A DNA stretch of 5,630 bases from Gemmatimonadota bacterium (GTDB lineage: Bacteria; Gemmatimonadota; Gemmatimonadetes; Longimicrobiales; Gaopeijiaceae), in the NCBI GenBank assembly GCA_003567615.1, contig PWZC01000474.1, forward strand, positions 1 to 5,630, written 5' to 3'. This document shows positions 1 through 5,626 of the stretch, in pieces (within the stretch, counting starts at the first letter, position 1; each line of letters starts with the position of its first letter). The notes beneath the pieces were generated by a model. It had not been told where the DNA came from. It saw nothing but the letters and a program-made list of their open reading frames with translations, and did no database searches. Both the position numbers and the translations under genes were made by a program.

Positions 1-1
1 G

Positions 2-814
2 GCATCGGTGAACATCTCTGCCTTCATCGACACCCTTCCGGGGGGTCGGGAAACCCGGCGCTTCTCCACCCCCGACGCCTCGGGCTCGACCTCGCAGGCA
101 GCGGCCATCGTGGAGGCGCTGGAGGTGGGAGCCTCGGCGCTCCTCATGGATGAAGACACCTCGGCCACCAACTTCATGATTCGCGACCGGCGGATGCAGA
201 TCCTGGTTCCGCGGGAAGGCGAGCCCATCACCCCCTTCATCGATCGGGTTCGGGACCTCCACCGTGACCTGGGTGTCTCGTCGATCCTGGTGATGGGAGG
301 AAGCGGAGACTATCTGGACGTGGCGGACACCGTCATCGCCATGCGCGACTACCGTGCCTCGGATGTGACGGAGCGAGCCCGAGGGGTGGCCCAGGAGCAC
401 CCCACCGGCCGTCACACGGAACTCCCGCAGCCCCTGAGCCAGGCGCTGGATGAGGCGCCGCGTCGCCCCACGCCGGATTCCGTCCGTCCGACCTCCCGGG
501 GCGGACGGGTCAGGCTCAAGGTCCGGGGAGAAGACGGGATCCGCTTCGGAGACCAGGACATCGACCTGGGCGCCGTGGATCAGCTCGTCTCCTGGTCCCA
601 GACCCGGGCGGTGAGTGAGGCCCTGCTCCTGGCATCCAGACGGGTGGTGGACGGACGCCGGACCCTTGCCCAGGTGGTGGACCAGGTCATGGCGATCCTG
701 GAAGAGGAAGGGCTGGACGCCCTCGGGCACGGACATGACGGTGACCTCTCCCGGTTTCGACGTCATGAGTTCGCCGCCGCCCTGAACCGGCTGCGCTCCC
801 TCCGGACCGGTTGA
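2..814 (+). CDS. Predicted ABC-class ATPase (COG3044/PF09818 family), 3' part, truncated by window edge
   Basis: The reading frame is open from the first bases, so the gene starts upstream; about 270 C-terminal residues are present of a family usually near 550-600. Counting from the GTG at position 8, residues 25-30 (SGSTSQ) sit where an ABC signature would be. Residues 44-53 form a Walker B and D-loop (ALLMDEDTSA, with D48 and E49), followed by NFMIRD. Residues 91-112 (ILVMGGSGDYLDVADTVIAM) replace the usual switch-histidine strand. The Walker A region lies outside the window. After a poorly conserved linker (about 130-165), the family's C-terminal domain follows: FGDQDIDL at 180-187, then QTRAVSEALLLASRR, ending in the typical AAALNRLRSL. 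The bacterial members are uncharacterised; a structurally studied relative is the trypanosome mitochondrial RNA-binding protein MRB1590, so nucleic-acid binding is possible but inferred. The gene ends 107 bases before the next start, so it is probably a separate unit. Family call is firm; function unknown. Confidence 0.9.
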   Translation, partial: ASVNISAFIDTLPGGRETRRFSTPDASGSTSQAAAIVEALEVGASALLMDEDTSATNFMIRDRRMQILVPREGEPITPFIDRVRDLHRDLGVSSILVMGGSGDYLDVADTVIAMRDYRASDVTERARGVAQEHPTGRHTELPQPLSQALDEAPRRPTPDSVRPTSRGGRVRLKVRGEDGIRFGDQDIDLGAVDQLVSWSQTRAVSEALLLASRRVVDGRRTLAQVVDQVMAILEEEGLDALGHGHDGDLSRFRRHEFAAALNRLRSLRTG

Positions 815-880
815 CCGGAAGGATGGCGGCGGTGCAGCTTCCGTTCCCCGACACCGCCCCGCCGGCGACACCGCCACCGC

Positions 881-896
881 GGCCGGCCGGCCGGCC
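881..896. repeat. (GGCC)4 tetranucleotide repeat, perfect palindrome
   Basis: Four exact copies of GGCC make a 16-base self-complementary tract in the leader, 25 bases upstream of the cupin start codon. It could form a hairpin or be prone to unit slippage. It also offers several overlapping sites for GGCC-type methylation. No function can be assigned from sequence, and in DNA this GC-rich such a tract can arise by chance. Confidence 0.6.
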
Positions 897-909
897 CGAC
901 ACGCAGCCC

Positions 910-915
910 GGAGGA
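910..915 (+). promoter_or_regulatory. Ribosome binding site of the cupin gene
   Basis: GGAGGA lies 6 bases before the ATG at 922. It is the strongest Shine-Dalgarno match in the window and decides the start, ruling out the in-frame upstream TTG at 811. Confidence 0.85.
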
Positions 916-921
916 CGTACC

Positions 922-1278
922 ATGACCATCGTCCGAGCCCATTCCCAGATCCCGGAAGAACCGGTGACCGCCGGCTCCGGCACCCGGCGTCAGACCCTCA
1001 CGGACCGTGGGTCCGGATCCGGCTTCCACATGCGCCGCTTCATCATGGAGCCGGGTGGAGGCATGCCGCGCCACACCAATCAGGTGGAGCACCAGCAGTA
1101 TGTCCTTCGGGGCCGCGCCCGGATCGGTATCGGAGACGATACCTTCCAGGTTTCCGCCGGCGACGTGGTCCACATCCCAGGCGGGACGCCCCACTGGTAC
1201 CGGTCGGAGGGCGACGAACCCTTCGAATTCCTCTGTGTGGTGCCTGACGACGAGGACCGGATCGAGCTCCTGGAGTGA
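922..1278 (+). CDS. Small single-domain cupin protein (cupin_2 type)
   Basis: This encodes a 118-residue protein, the usual size for one cupin barrel, with no signal peptide and so presumably cytosolic. Cupin motif 1 spans about residues 45-64 (PGGGMPRHTNQVEHQQYVLRG): H51 is the first metal-ligand position, N53 stands where the second histidine of the classic HxH would be, and E56/H57 follow. Motif 2 is at 80-95 (GDVVHIPGGTPHWYRS), with H91 as the final ligand. A metal site is thus likely but with one substituted ligand. Cupins of this size include small isomerases, dioxygenases and sugar- or metal-sensing proteins, and the sequence does not tell these apart. The ATG at 922 is chosen for its GGAGGA site. 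Its stop TGA (1276-1278) overlaps a GTG at 1275, and the CDF gene follows within 17 bases, suggesting co-transcription. The fold is confident; the substrate is unknown. Confidence 0.9.
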   Translation: MTIVRAHSQIPEEPVTAGSGTRRQTLTDRGSGSGFHMRRFIMEPGGGMPRHTNQVEHQQYVLRGRARIGIGDDTFQVSAGDVVHIPGGTPHWYRSEGDEPFEFLCVVPDDEDRIELLE

Positions 1279-1283
1279 GCTCC

Positions 1284-1290
1284 GGGAAGA
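1284..1290 (+). promoter_or_regulatory. Probable ribosome binding site of the CDF transporter gene
   Basis: The purine-rich GGGAAGA ends 5 bases before the ATG at 1296. It is a moderate match, and favours ATG 1296 over the GTG at 1275, which overlaps the cupin stop as GTGA but has no well-placed site (the nearest GAGGA is about 18 bases upstream). Confidence 0.5.
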
Positions 1291-1295
1291 CCGGA

Positions 1296-2279
1296 ATGTC
1301 GACCGCCCCCCGCCATCAACCCATGGGACCGGACCGGCCGGAGGCCCAGGCCCCCTTCCAGAATGGGAGCCTGACGCGCTTTGCCGGCCTGGCTGCGGCC
1401 GTGGCCGTGGTGGTCATCGGTCTCAAGCTTCTGGCGTGGCACCTCACCGGGTCCATCGGACTTCTTTCCGACGCGGTGGAGTCGCTGGCGAATCTCGCCG
1501 GGGCCCTCATGGCCTGGGCCATGCTCTGGTGGGCCTCCCGGCCTCCCGACGATGAACATGTGTTCGGACACAGCAAGGCCGAATACTTCTCCAGTGGATT
1601 CGAGGGCGCGCTGATCCTTGTGGCGGGGGTCGGGATCCTCTCGGCGTCGGTCCCCCGCCTCATCGCCCCCCAGCCGGTGGAGGCGGTGGCTGCCGGGATT
1701 GCCGTGGCCATCGTGGCGTCGGCGCTGAACGGCGGGGTGGCCTGGATCCTCCTGCGTGCCGGTCGAAGGCATGGCTCCATCACGCTGGAAGCCGGTGGAC
1801 AGCATCTCCTGGCCGACCTCTGGACCTCCGCCGCCGTCATCCTGGGAGTGGGACTGGTGGGCATCACCGGGTGGAACCGCCTGGATGCCCTTCTGGCCAT
1901 GGGCGTGGCCGTCCACATCCTGGTGACTGGGTGGCGCCTCCTGCGACGCTCCGCCACCGGACTCCTGGATGCCGCCCTCCCGGCGGCGGACCTCGGGACC
2001 ATCGACCGAATTCTCGACGACTTCCGTCGGGACGGCATCGAGTTCCACGCCATCCGGACCCGGCGAGCCGGCCAGCGCAGCTTCGTCTCCCTTCACGTGC
2101 TCGTCCCGGGAGAGTGGACCGTGCAACGGGGACACGACCTGGCGGAGCTCATCGAGTGTCGACTCCGGGACGCCGTGCCCGGAAGCCATGTCCTCACGCA
2201 CCTGGAGCCCCTGGAAGACCCGGTGTCCTTCGAGGATGCCCGGATCCCGCCCCTCCCGCCCCTCCCTCGGACACCGTGA
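1296..2279 (+). CDS. Cation diffusion facilitator (CDF) family divalent metal/proton antiporter
   Basis: This 327-residue inner-membrane protein fits the CDF family (YiiP/FieF-like), which exports Zn2+, Fe2+, Mn2+ or similar ions in exchange for protons. Six membrane segments lie at roughly 30-50, 52-79, 102-124, 129-153, 170-191 and 197-215, followed by a cytosolic dimerisation domain (about 218-308) and a short proline-rich tail. Aligned by eye to E. coli YiiP, the TM5 half of transport site A is intact (H170 and D174, in QHLLAD), but the TM2 half reads E62 and N66 (AVESLAN) in place of D45 and D49. Site B is kept (D85 and H92, in DDEHVFGHSKAE). Site C in the C-terminal domain is matched with exact spacing by H251, H267, H280, H302 and E304. 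The start could also be GTG 1275 (334 residues), overlapping the cupin stop; ATG 1296 is preferred for its purine-rich upstream site. Family certain; metal not determined. Confidence 0.93.
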   Translation: MSTAPRHQPMGPDRPEAQAPFQNGSLTRFAGLAAAVAVVVIGLKLLAWHLTGSIGLLSDAVESLANLAGALMAWAMLWWASRPPDDEHVFGHSKAEYFSSGFEGALILVAGVGILSASVPRLIAPQPVEAVAAGIAVAIVASALNGGVAWILLRAGRRHGSITLEAGGQHLLADLWTSAAVILGVGLVGITGWNRLDALLAMGVAVHILVTGWRLLRRSATGLLDAALPAADLGTIDRILDDFRRDGIEFHAIRTRRAGQRSFVSLHVLVPGEWTVQRGHDLAELIECRLRDAVPGSHVLTHLEPLEDPVSFEDARIPPLPPLPRTP

Positions 2280-2290
2280 CGCCGTGACGC
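2275..2290. repeat. 8-base tandem duplication at the CDF stop / next-gene start junction
   Basis: CGTGACGC occurs twice back to back (2275-2282 and 2283-2290). The first copy holds the CDF stop TGA at 2277-2279, the second holds the GTG at 2284 proposed as the next start. With only one copy the junction would be a GTGA stop/start overlap in frame with the downstream gene, which suggests that such a coupled junction was duplicated. Confidence 0.75.
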
Positions 2291-4002
2291 CCTCCGGTCC
2301 CCCCTCCCCACCGGTCCTCCTCCCCATCCCCCGGGGCCCTGGCCTGGTCGGGCCCCCGCACGATGCAAGGGCCCTGCTGCCGCCGGAGTCCCCGTCGGAG
2401 CCCATCACCGGCGGAGGGTGGACGGGGGTGGTGACCGCCGCCGAGGGAATCCGGGCGCTTTTCGGCGCCGGTGGAGCGGCGCTGACAGGCAGGGTGGTGG
2501 TGAGTGGTACCCAGGGCGAAGGACGGGGGATCGGTCCCCTGATCCTGGGCGTGGGGGGGTGGGAACGGCAGGTCGAGCTGCCTTGCGGTGAGGTATTTGT
2601 GGAACGGGGCGTCCTTCTGGATTCGGGACCGGCGCTGGCGGTGGAGTGGCGTCGGCCGGACGGCACGCCCCCCCCGGTGCTGGAGGTCACGGTGTTCCCG
2701 CCGGAAGACTCCGGCGTTTCCGCCCCTGCCTCCGAGCTACGGTCCCCCTGGCAAGAATTTCCGCTACAACACTCCCTGGGGGGCGAATCGGGTGTTCCCG
2801 GAATCCTCCTTCTCCCACCAGGCACGGACCCAACCCGAATTCCGCCCCGCGTGCTTCCGATCCAGGCCCGGGAGCGGGCCCGATATGGCCGGAGCCCCAC
2901 CCCGGGCCTCCAGCTCCGGACCCGGCCGGGATGGACGGAGGAGGGTGGACCGGCCCAGGGTGGACTGGATGAGGCCGTCCTCATGCTGGACCGGGTGGCC
3001 ACCGGGGTGGACGGGCAGCGACAACCCGCCCCCCCATTCCTCGTGGGGCTCCGGGACGGTGTGCCGGTGCAGGCCACGGGTTCAGCTCTGGCCGAACTGG
3101 GACTCGCCGCCCTCATGGCCGGCCGCCATCCGCTGGCGTGGAGCCTGTTCGAGACCCTGGCCCGAACCCCCGCGTCGTCGCCCATCCCTCTCCTTCACCT
3201 GGCCAACGAAGTGGCGGCGTGGACCGGCGATCTACCCCGGCTGGCAGCACTTCGCCCGGAGTTGGACGAGGCGGTGGAATGGCTGGTGCAGCAATGCGGA
3301 GGCCACGGGGCCCCGGACGGCTCAGGACCCACCGCACCCCTGCCCGCGGGATGGCCGGGTCCCCGCACTACCCTCCGACGACTGGCTCAGGGTGTGGAGC
3401 GGGCAGGGGGGGGGTGGCGGGCCTCCCTCCTCCACCAACTCCGGCGTCTGGAAGAGGCCGGGGCGGGCTCCCCTCCCGGAGCCCGCCGCGCCCTCCCGGT
3501 GCTGGGCGCCAAGCCGGAGGCGCCACCGTCCCCTGATACGGAGCCGCCACCGCAGGTGCCGAAACCCGCGTCCTTCGCCCCGGTCCTCGACCCGGGTCAG
3601 GGACCTCGTCGAGCCCTTCACGCCGCCCGTCTGGTGCGATCGTGGGTTGAAGGTGTGCTGGGTGCCACACCCGACGTGACCTACGGACGCCTCGAACTCT
3701 CTCCCGACCTGACGCCCGGGCCCGGACGCCTGGAGATCCGTCATCTGCGAACGGGCGACGCCTCCGTGGCCCTCGACTATCGTCTCGACGGTTCCACCTG
3801 TACGTTGCGTCTCTTTCAGGAAAGCGGGGGCCTTCCCCTGAACCTGGTCCTCCATCTTTCGGTGCCCCTGGAGCCCCCTCTGGTGGTGACGCTGGGCGAC
3901 GAGACGGTGGACCTGCCCGGCGAGCCCGTGGAGGGTGGCGCCCGGGTGAGCCTGCAATTTCCCCTGGACCCGGAACGGAGAATCCTGATTGAGCGAGCGT
4001 GA
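2284..4002 (+). CDS. Six-hairpin glycosidase / glycogen-debranching-like protein, reduced and probably non-catalytic
   Basis: This 572-residue protein has no signal peptide. Residues 45-140 look like an N-terminal beta-sandwich (GVV..., then GPLILGVGGWERQVELP and ALAVEWRRPDG). Residues 207-335 resemble the start of an (alpha/alpha) toroid: PGLQLRTR, LDEAVLMLDR, ELGLAALMAGRHPLAW, then LLHLANEVAAWTGDL...LDEAVEWL, matching the family's 'Y..wTGD..fl..l.p....al.WL' pattern. A proline-rich linker spans 410-440. The end, from RSWVEGVLGATPDVTYGRLELSPDL to LRTGDASVALDYR, matches the C-terminal beta-sandwich typical of amylo-alpha-1,6-glucosidase-like enzymes. The acidic residues expected before the WTGD helix and in a GRD-type motif are not seen (SSPIPLLH and VGLRDGVPV stand there), and the toroid seems about half the usual length, so it may be a pseudoenzyme. 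GTG 2284 is chosen because it follows the CDF stop by 4 bases and copies a GTGA junction; GTG 2428 or 2431 behind GGAGG is an alternative. The family link is by eye only. Confidence 0.65.
   Translation: MTPSGPPSPPVLLPIPRGPGLVGPPHDARALLPPESPSEPITGGGWTGVVTAAEGIRALFGAGGAALTGRVVVSGTQGEGRGIGPLILGVGGWERQVELPCGEVFVERGVLLDSGPALAVEWRRPDGTPPPVLEVTVFPPEDSGVSAPASELRSPWQEFPLQHSLGGESGVPGILLLPPGTDPTRIPPRVLPIQARERARYGRSPTPGLQLRTRPGWTEEGGPAQGGLDEAVLMLDRVATGVDGQRQPAPPFLVGLRDGVPVQATGSALAELGLAALMAGRHPLAWSLFETLARTPASSPIPLLHLANEVAAWTGDLPRLAALRPELDEAVEWLVQQCGGHGAPDGSGPTAPLPAGWPGPRTTLRRLAQGVERAGGGWRASLLHQLRRLEEAGAGSPPGARRALPVLGAKPEAPPSPDTEPPPQVPKPASFAPVLDPGQGPRRALHAARLVRSWVEGVLGATPDVTYGRLELSPDLTPGPGRLEIRHLRTGDASVALDYRLDGSTCTLRLFQESGGLPLNLVLHLSVPLEPPLVVTLGDETVDLPGEPVEGGARVSLQFPLDPERRILIERA
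2547..2563 (+). other. Potential G-quadruplex motif in the sense strand
   Basis: The tract reads G3-CGT-G7-T-G3, which satisfies the usual four-runs-of-three rule when the G7 run is split. It lies in the 5' part of the glycosidase-like gene and would also be present in its mRNA. Formation in the cell is not shown by sequence, and the motif is not rare in DNA this G-rich. Confidence 0.4.
3401..3421 (+). other. G9 run and potential G-quadruplex motif in the sense strand
   Basis: A G3 run, a CA spacer and then nine consecutive G (3406-3414) are followed by TGGC and G3. This meets the four-run quadruplex pattern and is the longest mononucleotide tract in the window. It lies in frame, encoding the GGGW of residues 375-378 of the glycosidase-like protein, at a point where a one-base slip would change the reading frame. 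Confidence 0.4.
3977..3980 (+). promoter_or_regulatory. Ribosome binding site of the NhaC-family gene
   Basis: GGAG within AACGGAGAA lies 8 bases before the TTG at 3989. It sits inside the end of the preceding gene and supports the unusual TTG start, because no in-frame ATG is available before the first membrane segment. Confidence 0.6.
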
Positions 4003-5626
4003 GGCGCAGGAGAAGCTGAAAGGAAGGGGGCCGGGGGCGTCAAAGCCGGCATGGCGGGCCTGGGCTCCCTTCGTGCTCACGGGCCTGGCCATCGTCCTGG
4101 CCCTCTCCTTCTCCCCCGCCCTCACGGTCCCGGTGGCGGAGGGCGGGCATTACGGCTTTCTCTCGCTGCTTCCGGCCCTGACCACCCTGATCCTGGTCTT
4201 CTTCACCCGGGACGTGGTGAGTTCGCTCTTCCTGGGCATCCTGGTGGCGGGCTTCGTCCTGGCCGATCTGGCCCATGCGGAGCGCTTCCTCTCCGACGTC
4301 AACATCATCCAGCAGTTCCTGCTCCCCGCCATCGGCACCCAGTCCTTCGCCGTCATCCTCCTCGTCTATCTCTGGGCCCTGGGTGGACTCATCGGGATCT
4401 GGACCCGGACGGGAGGCGCCCGCCACTTTGCCGCCTGGGCAGCCAGCCGGATCGTGCGCGGCCCCCGGTCGGCCAAGGTCTTCGCCTGGCTCATGGGCAT
4501 CACCTTCCACCAGGGCGGAACCATCTCCACCATCCTGGCGGGCACCACGGTGAAGTCGGTGACGGACCAGCAGAACGTCTCCCACGAGGAGCTCACCTAC
4601 ATCGTGGACTCCACCGCGTCGCCCATCGCCACGGTCATCCCCCTCAATGCCTGGCCGCTGTATGTGGCGGGCCTCCTGGTAGGCACCACGCCCCTGTTCA
4701 TGACCGAGCAGGACGTGGTCACCTTCTTCTTCCGCTCGATCCCGTTGAACTTCTACGGGATCTTCGCCATCACGCTGACGCTCCTCTTTGCCCTGGAGGT
4801 TCTCCCCTGGGAAGGGAAGCGGATGAAGCGGGCCCGGAAACGAGCCCGGGAAACGGGTCAGCTCGATCGTCCTGGCTCTGAGCCCCTTTCGGCTCCGGAG
4901 CTCAGCCGACTCCGTATCCCGGAGGGGTACCGCACCGGCCTCGAGGACTTTGCCGTCCCGCTCCTGGTGCTGGTAGGCGTCGCCATGACCGGCGTCATCG
5001 GCCCCCTGATCCCGGCGCTCCGGCAAGGGGAGATCGAACTCTTCCTGGCGGGAATCTCGGTTCCCATCGCCGAGGCGTTCGGACTGGCCGTGCTCTCGGC
5101 CATGGGGCTGGCGATGGTGAAGGGGATGGACCTGAAAGAGGTGGTGGAGGGGTTCGTGGACGGCTGCAAGGGGGTCACCATCGGTGCCATCATCCTGGCG
5201 TTGGCCGTGACCCTTGGAACGGTGTCGTCGACCCTGGGGACCGCCAACTACATCGTCGAGATCGCTGCGGAGCCCTTCCGCGACCTGGCGGTGCTGATTC
5301 CGGCGGTGTTCATGCTGATCTGCATGGTGGTGGCCTTCTCCATCGGCTCATCCTGGGGGACCTACGCCGTGGTCTTCCCCCTGGCCATGCCCCTGGCCTA
5401 CGCCATCAACCCCGACCCCTTCTACATGTCGCTGGCCTTCGGCGCCGTCCTGGGCGGGGCGGTCTTCGGAGACCAGTGCTCACCCATCTCCGATACTACG
5501 ATCCTGTCGTCGCTGGCCTGCGGTTGCGATGTCATGGACCATGTTCTGACCCAGCTTCCCTTGGCGCTGGCTGCGGCCACCGTCGGCGCCGTCACCGCCA
5601 CCGCCCTGGCCTTCATCGCGCTCTGA
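3989..5626 (+). CDS. NhaC-family Na+/H+ antiporter
   Basis: This complete 545-residue polytopic inner-membrane protein belongs to the NhaC family (PF03553, COG1757), which exchanges Na+ for H+; some members exchange malate and lactate instead. A basic cytosolic N-terminus (1-25) leads to a hydrophobic segment at about 27-45, then GFLSLLPALTTLILVFFTRD (56-75). The family repeats are clear: DSTASPIATVIPLNAW at 207-222, SIGSSWGTYAVVFPLAMPLA at 451-470, and the signature GAVFGDQCSPISDTTILSS at 490-508 followed by CDVMDHVLTQLP (513-524). These small and acidic residues (D207, S451-S455, D495, D502, D514, D517) are where family ion-binding groups are expected. A charged, lysine/arginine-rich cytosolic loop lies at 272-316. 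Length is normal to slightly long for the family. The start is a TTG overlapping the previous stop by 14 bases, with GGAG 8 bases upstream, so translation is probably coupled. The stop is 4 bases from the window end, so any terminator is out of view. Confidence 0.93.
   Translation: MSEREAQEKLKGRGPGASKPAWRAWAPFVLTGLAIVLALSFSPALTVPVAEGGHYGFLSLLPALTTLILVFFTRDVVSSLFLGILVAGFVLADLAHAERFLSDVNIIQQFLLPAIGTQSFAVILLVYLWALGGLIGIWTRTGGARHFAAWAASRIVRGPRSAKVFAWLMGITFHQGGTISTILAGTTVKSVTDQQNVSHEELTYIVDSTASPIATVIPLNAWPLYVAGLLVGTTPLFMTEQDVVTFFFRSIPLNFYGIFAITLTLLFALEVLPWEGKRMKRARKRARETGQLDRPGSEPLSAPELSRLRIPEGYRTGLEDFAVPLLVLVGVAMTGVIGPLIPALRQGEIELFLAGISVPIAEAFGLAVLSAMGLAMVKGMDLKEVVEGFVDGCKGVTIGAIILALAVTLGTVSSTLGTANYIVEIAAEPFRDLAVLIPAVFMLICMVVAFSIGSSWGTYAVVFPLAMPLAYAINPDPFYMSLAFGAVLGGAVFGDQCSPISDTTILSSLACGCDVMDHVLTQLPLALAAATVGAVTATALAFIAL

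Larger units (their letters stand above)
815..921. other. 107-base leader between the ATPase gene and the cupin operon
   Basis: This is the only sizeable gap in the window and therefore the likeliest place for a promoter of the four downstream genes. It is C-rich, contains a (GGCC)4 palindrome, and ends in a strong ribosome binding site. I could not find a convincing -10/-35 pair: TTGACC at 811-816 resembles a -35 box, but nothing like TATAAT follows at the right distance. The frame of the cupin gene is open through this stretch back to a TTG at 811, but that part is proline- and arginine-rich low-complexity sequence and is taken as non-coding. Confidence 0.5.

Noticed and set aside
798..822. 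Hairpin at the end of the ATPase gene as an intrinsic terminator
   Set aside because: CCCTCCGG can pair with CCGGAAGG (one mismatch, 9-base loop over the stop codon), but no T-run follows and the stem is short, so it is not convincing as a terminator.
811..850. TTGACC as a -35 promoter box
   Set aside because: No -10-like sequence lies 15-19 bases downstream; the match overlaps a stop codon and is likely chance.
811..921. N-terminal extension of the cupin from the TTG at 811
   Set aside because: The added 37 residues are proline-rich low complexity, there is no ribosome binding site at 811, and GGAGGA is perfectly placed for ATG 922.
1252..1278. GTG 1275 as the CDF start, coupled to the cupin stop by a GTGA overlap
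   Set aside because: The overlap is attractive, but the nearest GAGGA is about 18 bases upstream; ATG 1296 with GGGAAGA is better. The choice is not settled and affects only seven unconserved residues.
1080..3185. A 701-codon open frame on the minus strand opposite the CDF and glycosidase-like genes
   Set aside because: Its product is low-complexity, Arg/Pro/Gly/Ser-rich and resembles no family. It lies opposite a certain CDF gene, and long antisense frames are expected where G/C third positions suppress stop codons.
2588..3679. A 363-codon + strand frame inside the glycosidase-like gene
   Set aside because: Apart from the short coding-like patch noted at 2734-2835, it is Arg/Trp/Pro-rich and unlike a protein; the other frame carries recognisable helical and beta-domain patterns on both sides.
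4040..5026. Long minus-strand frame, and a + strand frame at 4051-4881, within the NhaC gene
   Set aside because: Both are His/Gly/Arg/Pro- or acid-rich shadows of a clearly conserved membrane protein in the main frame.
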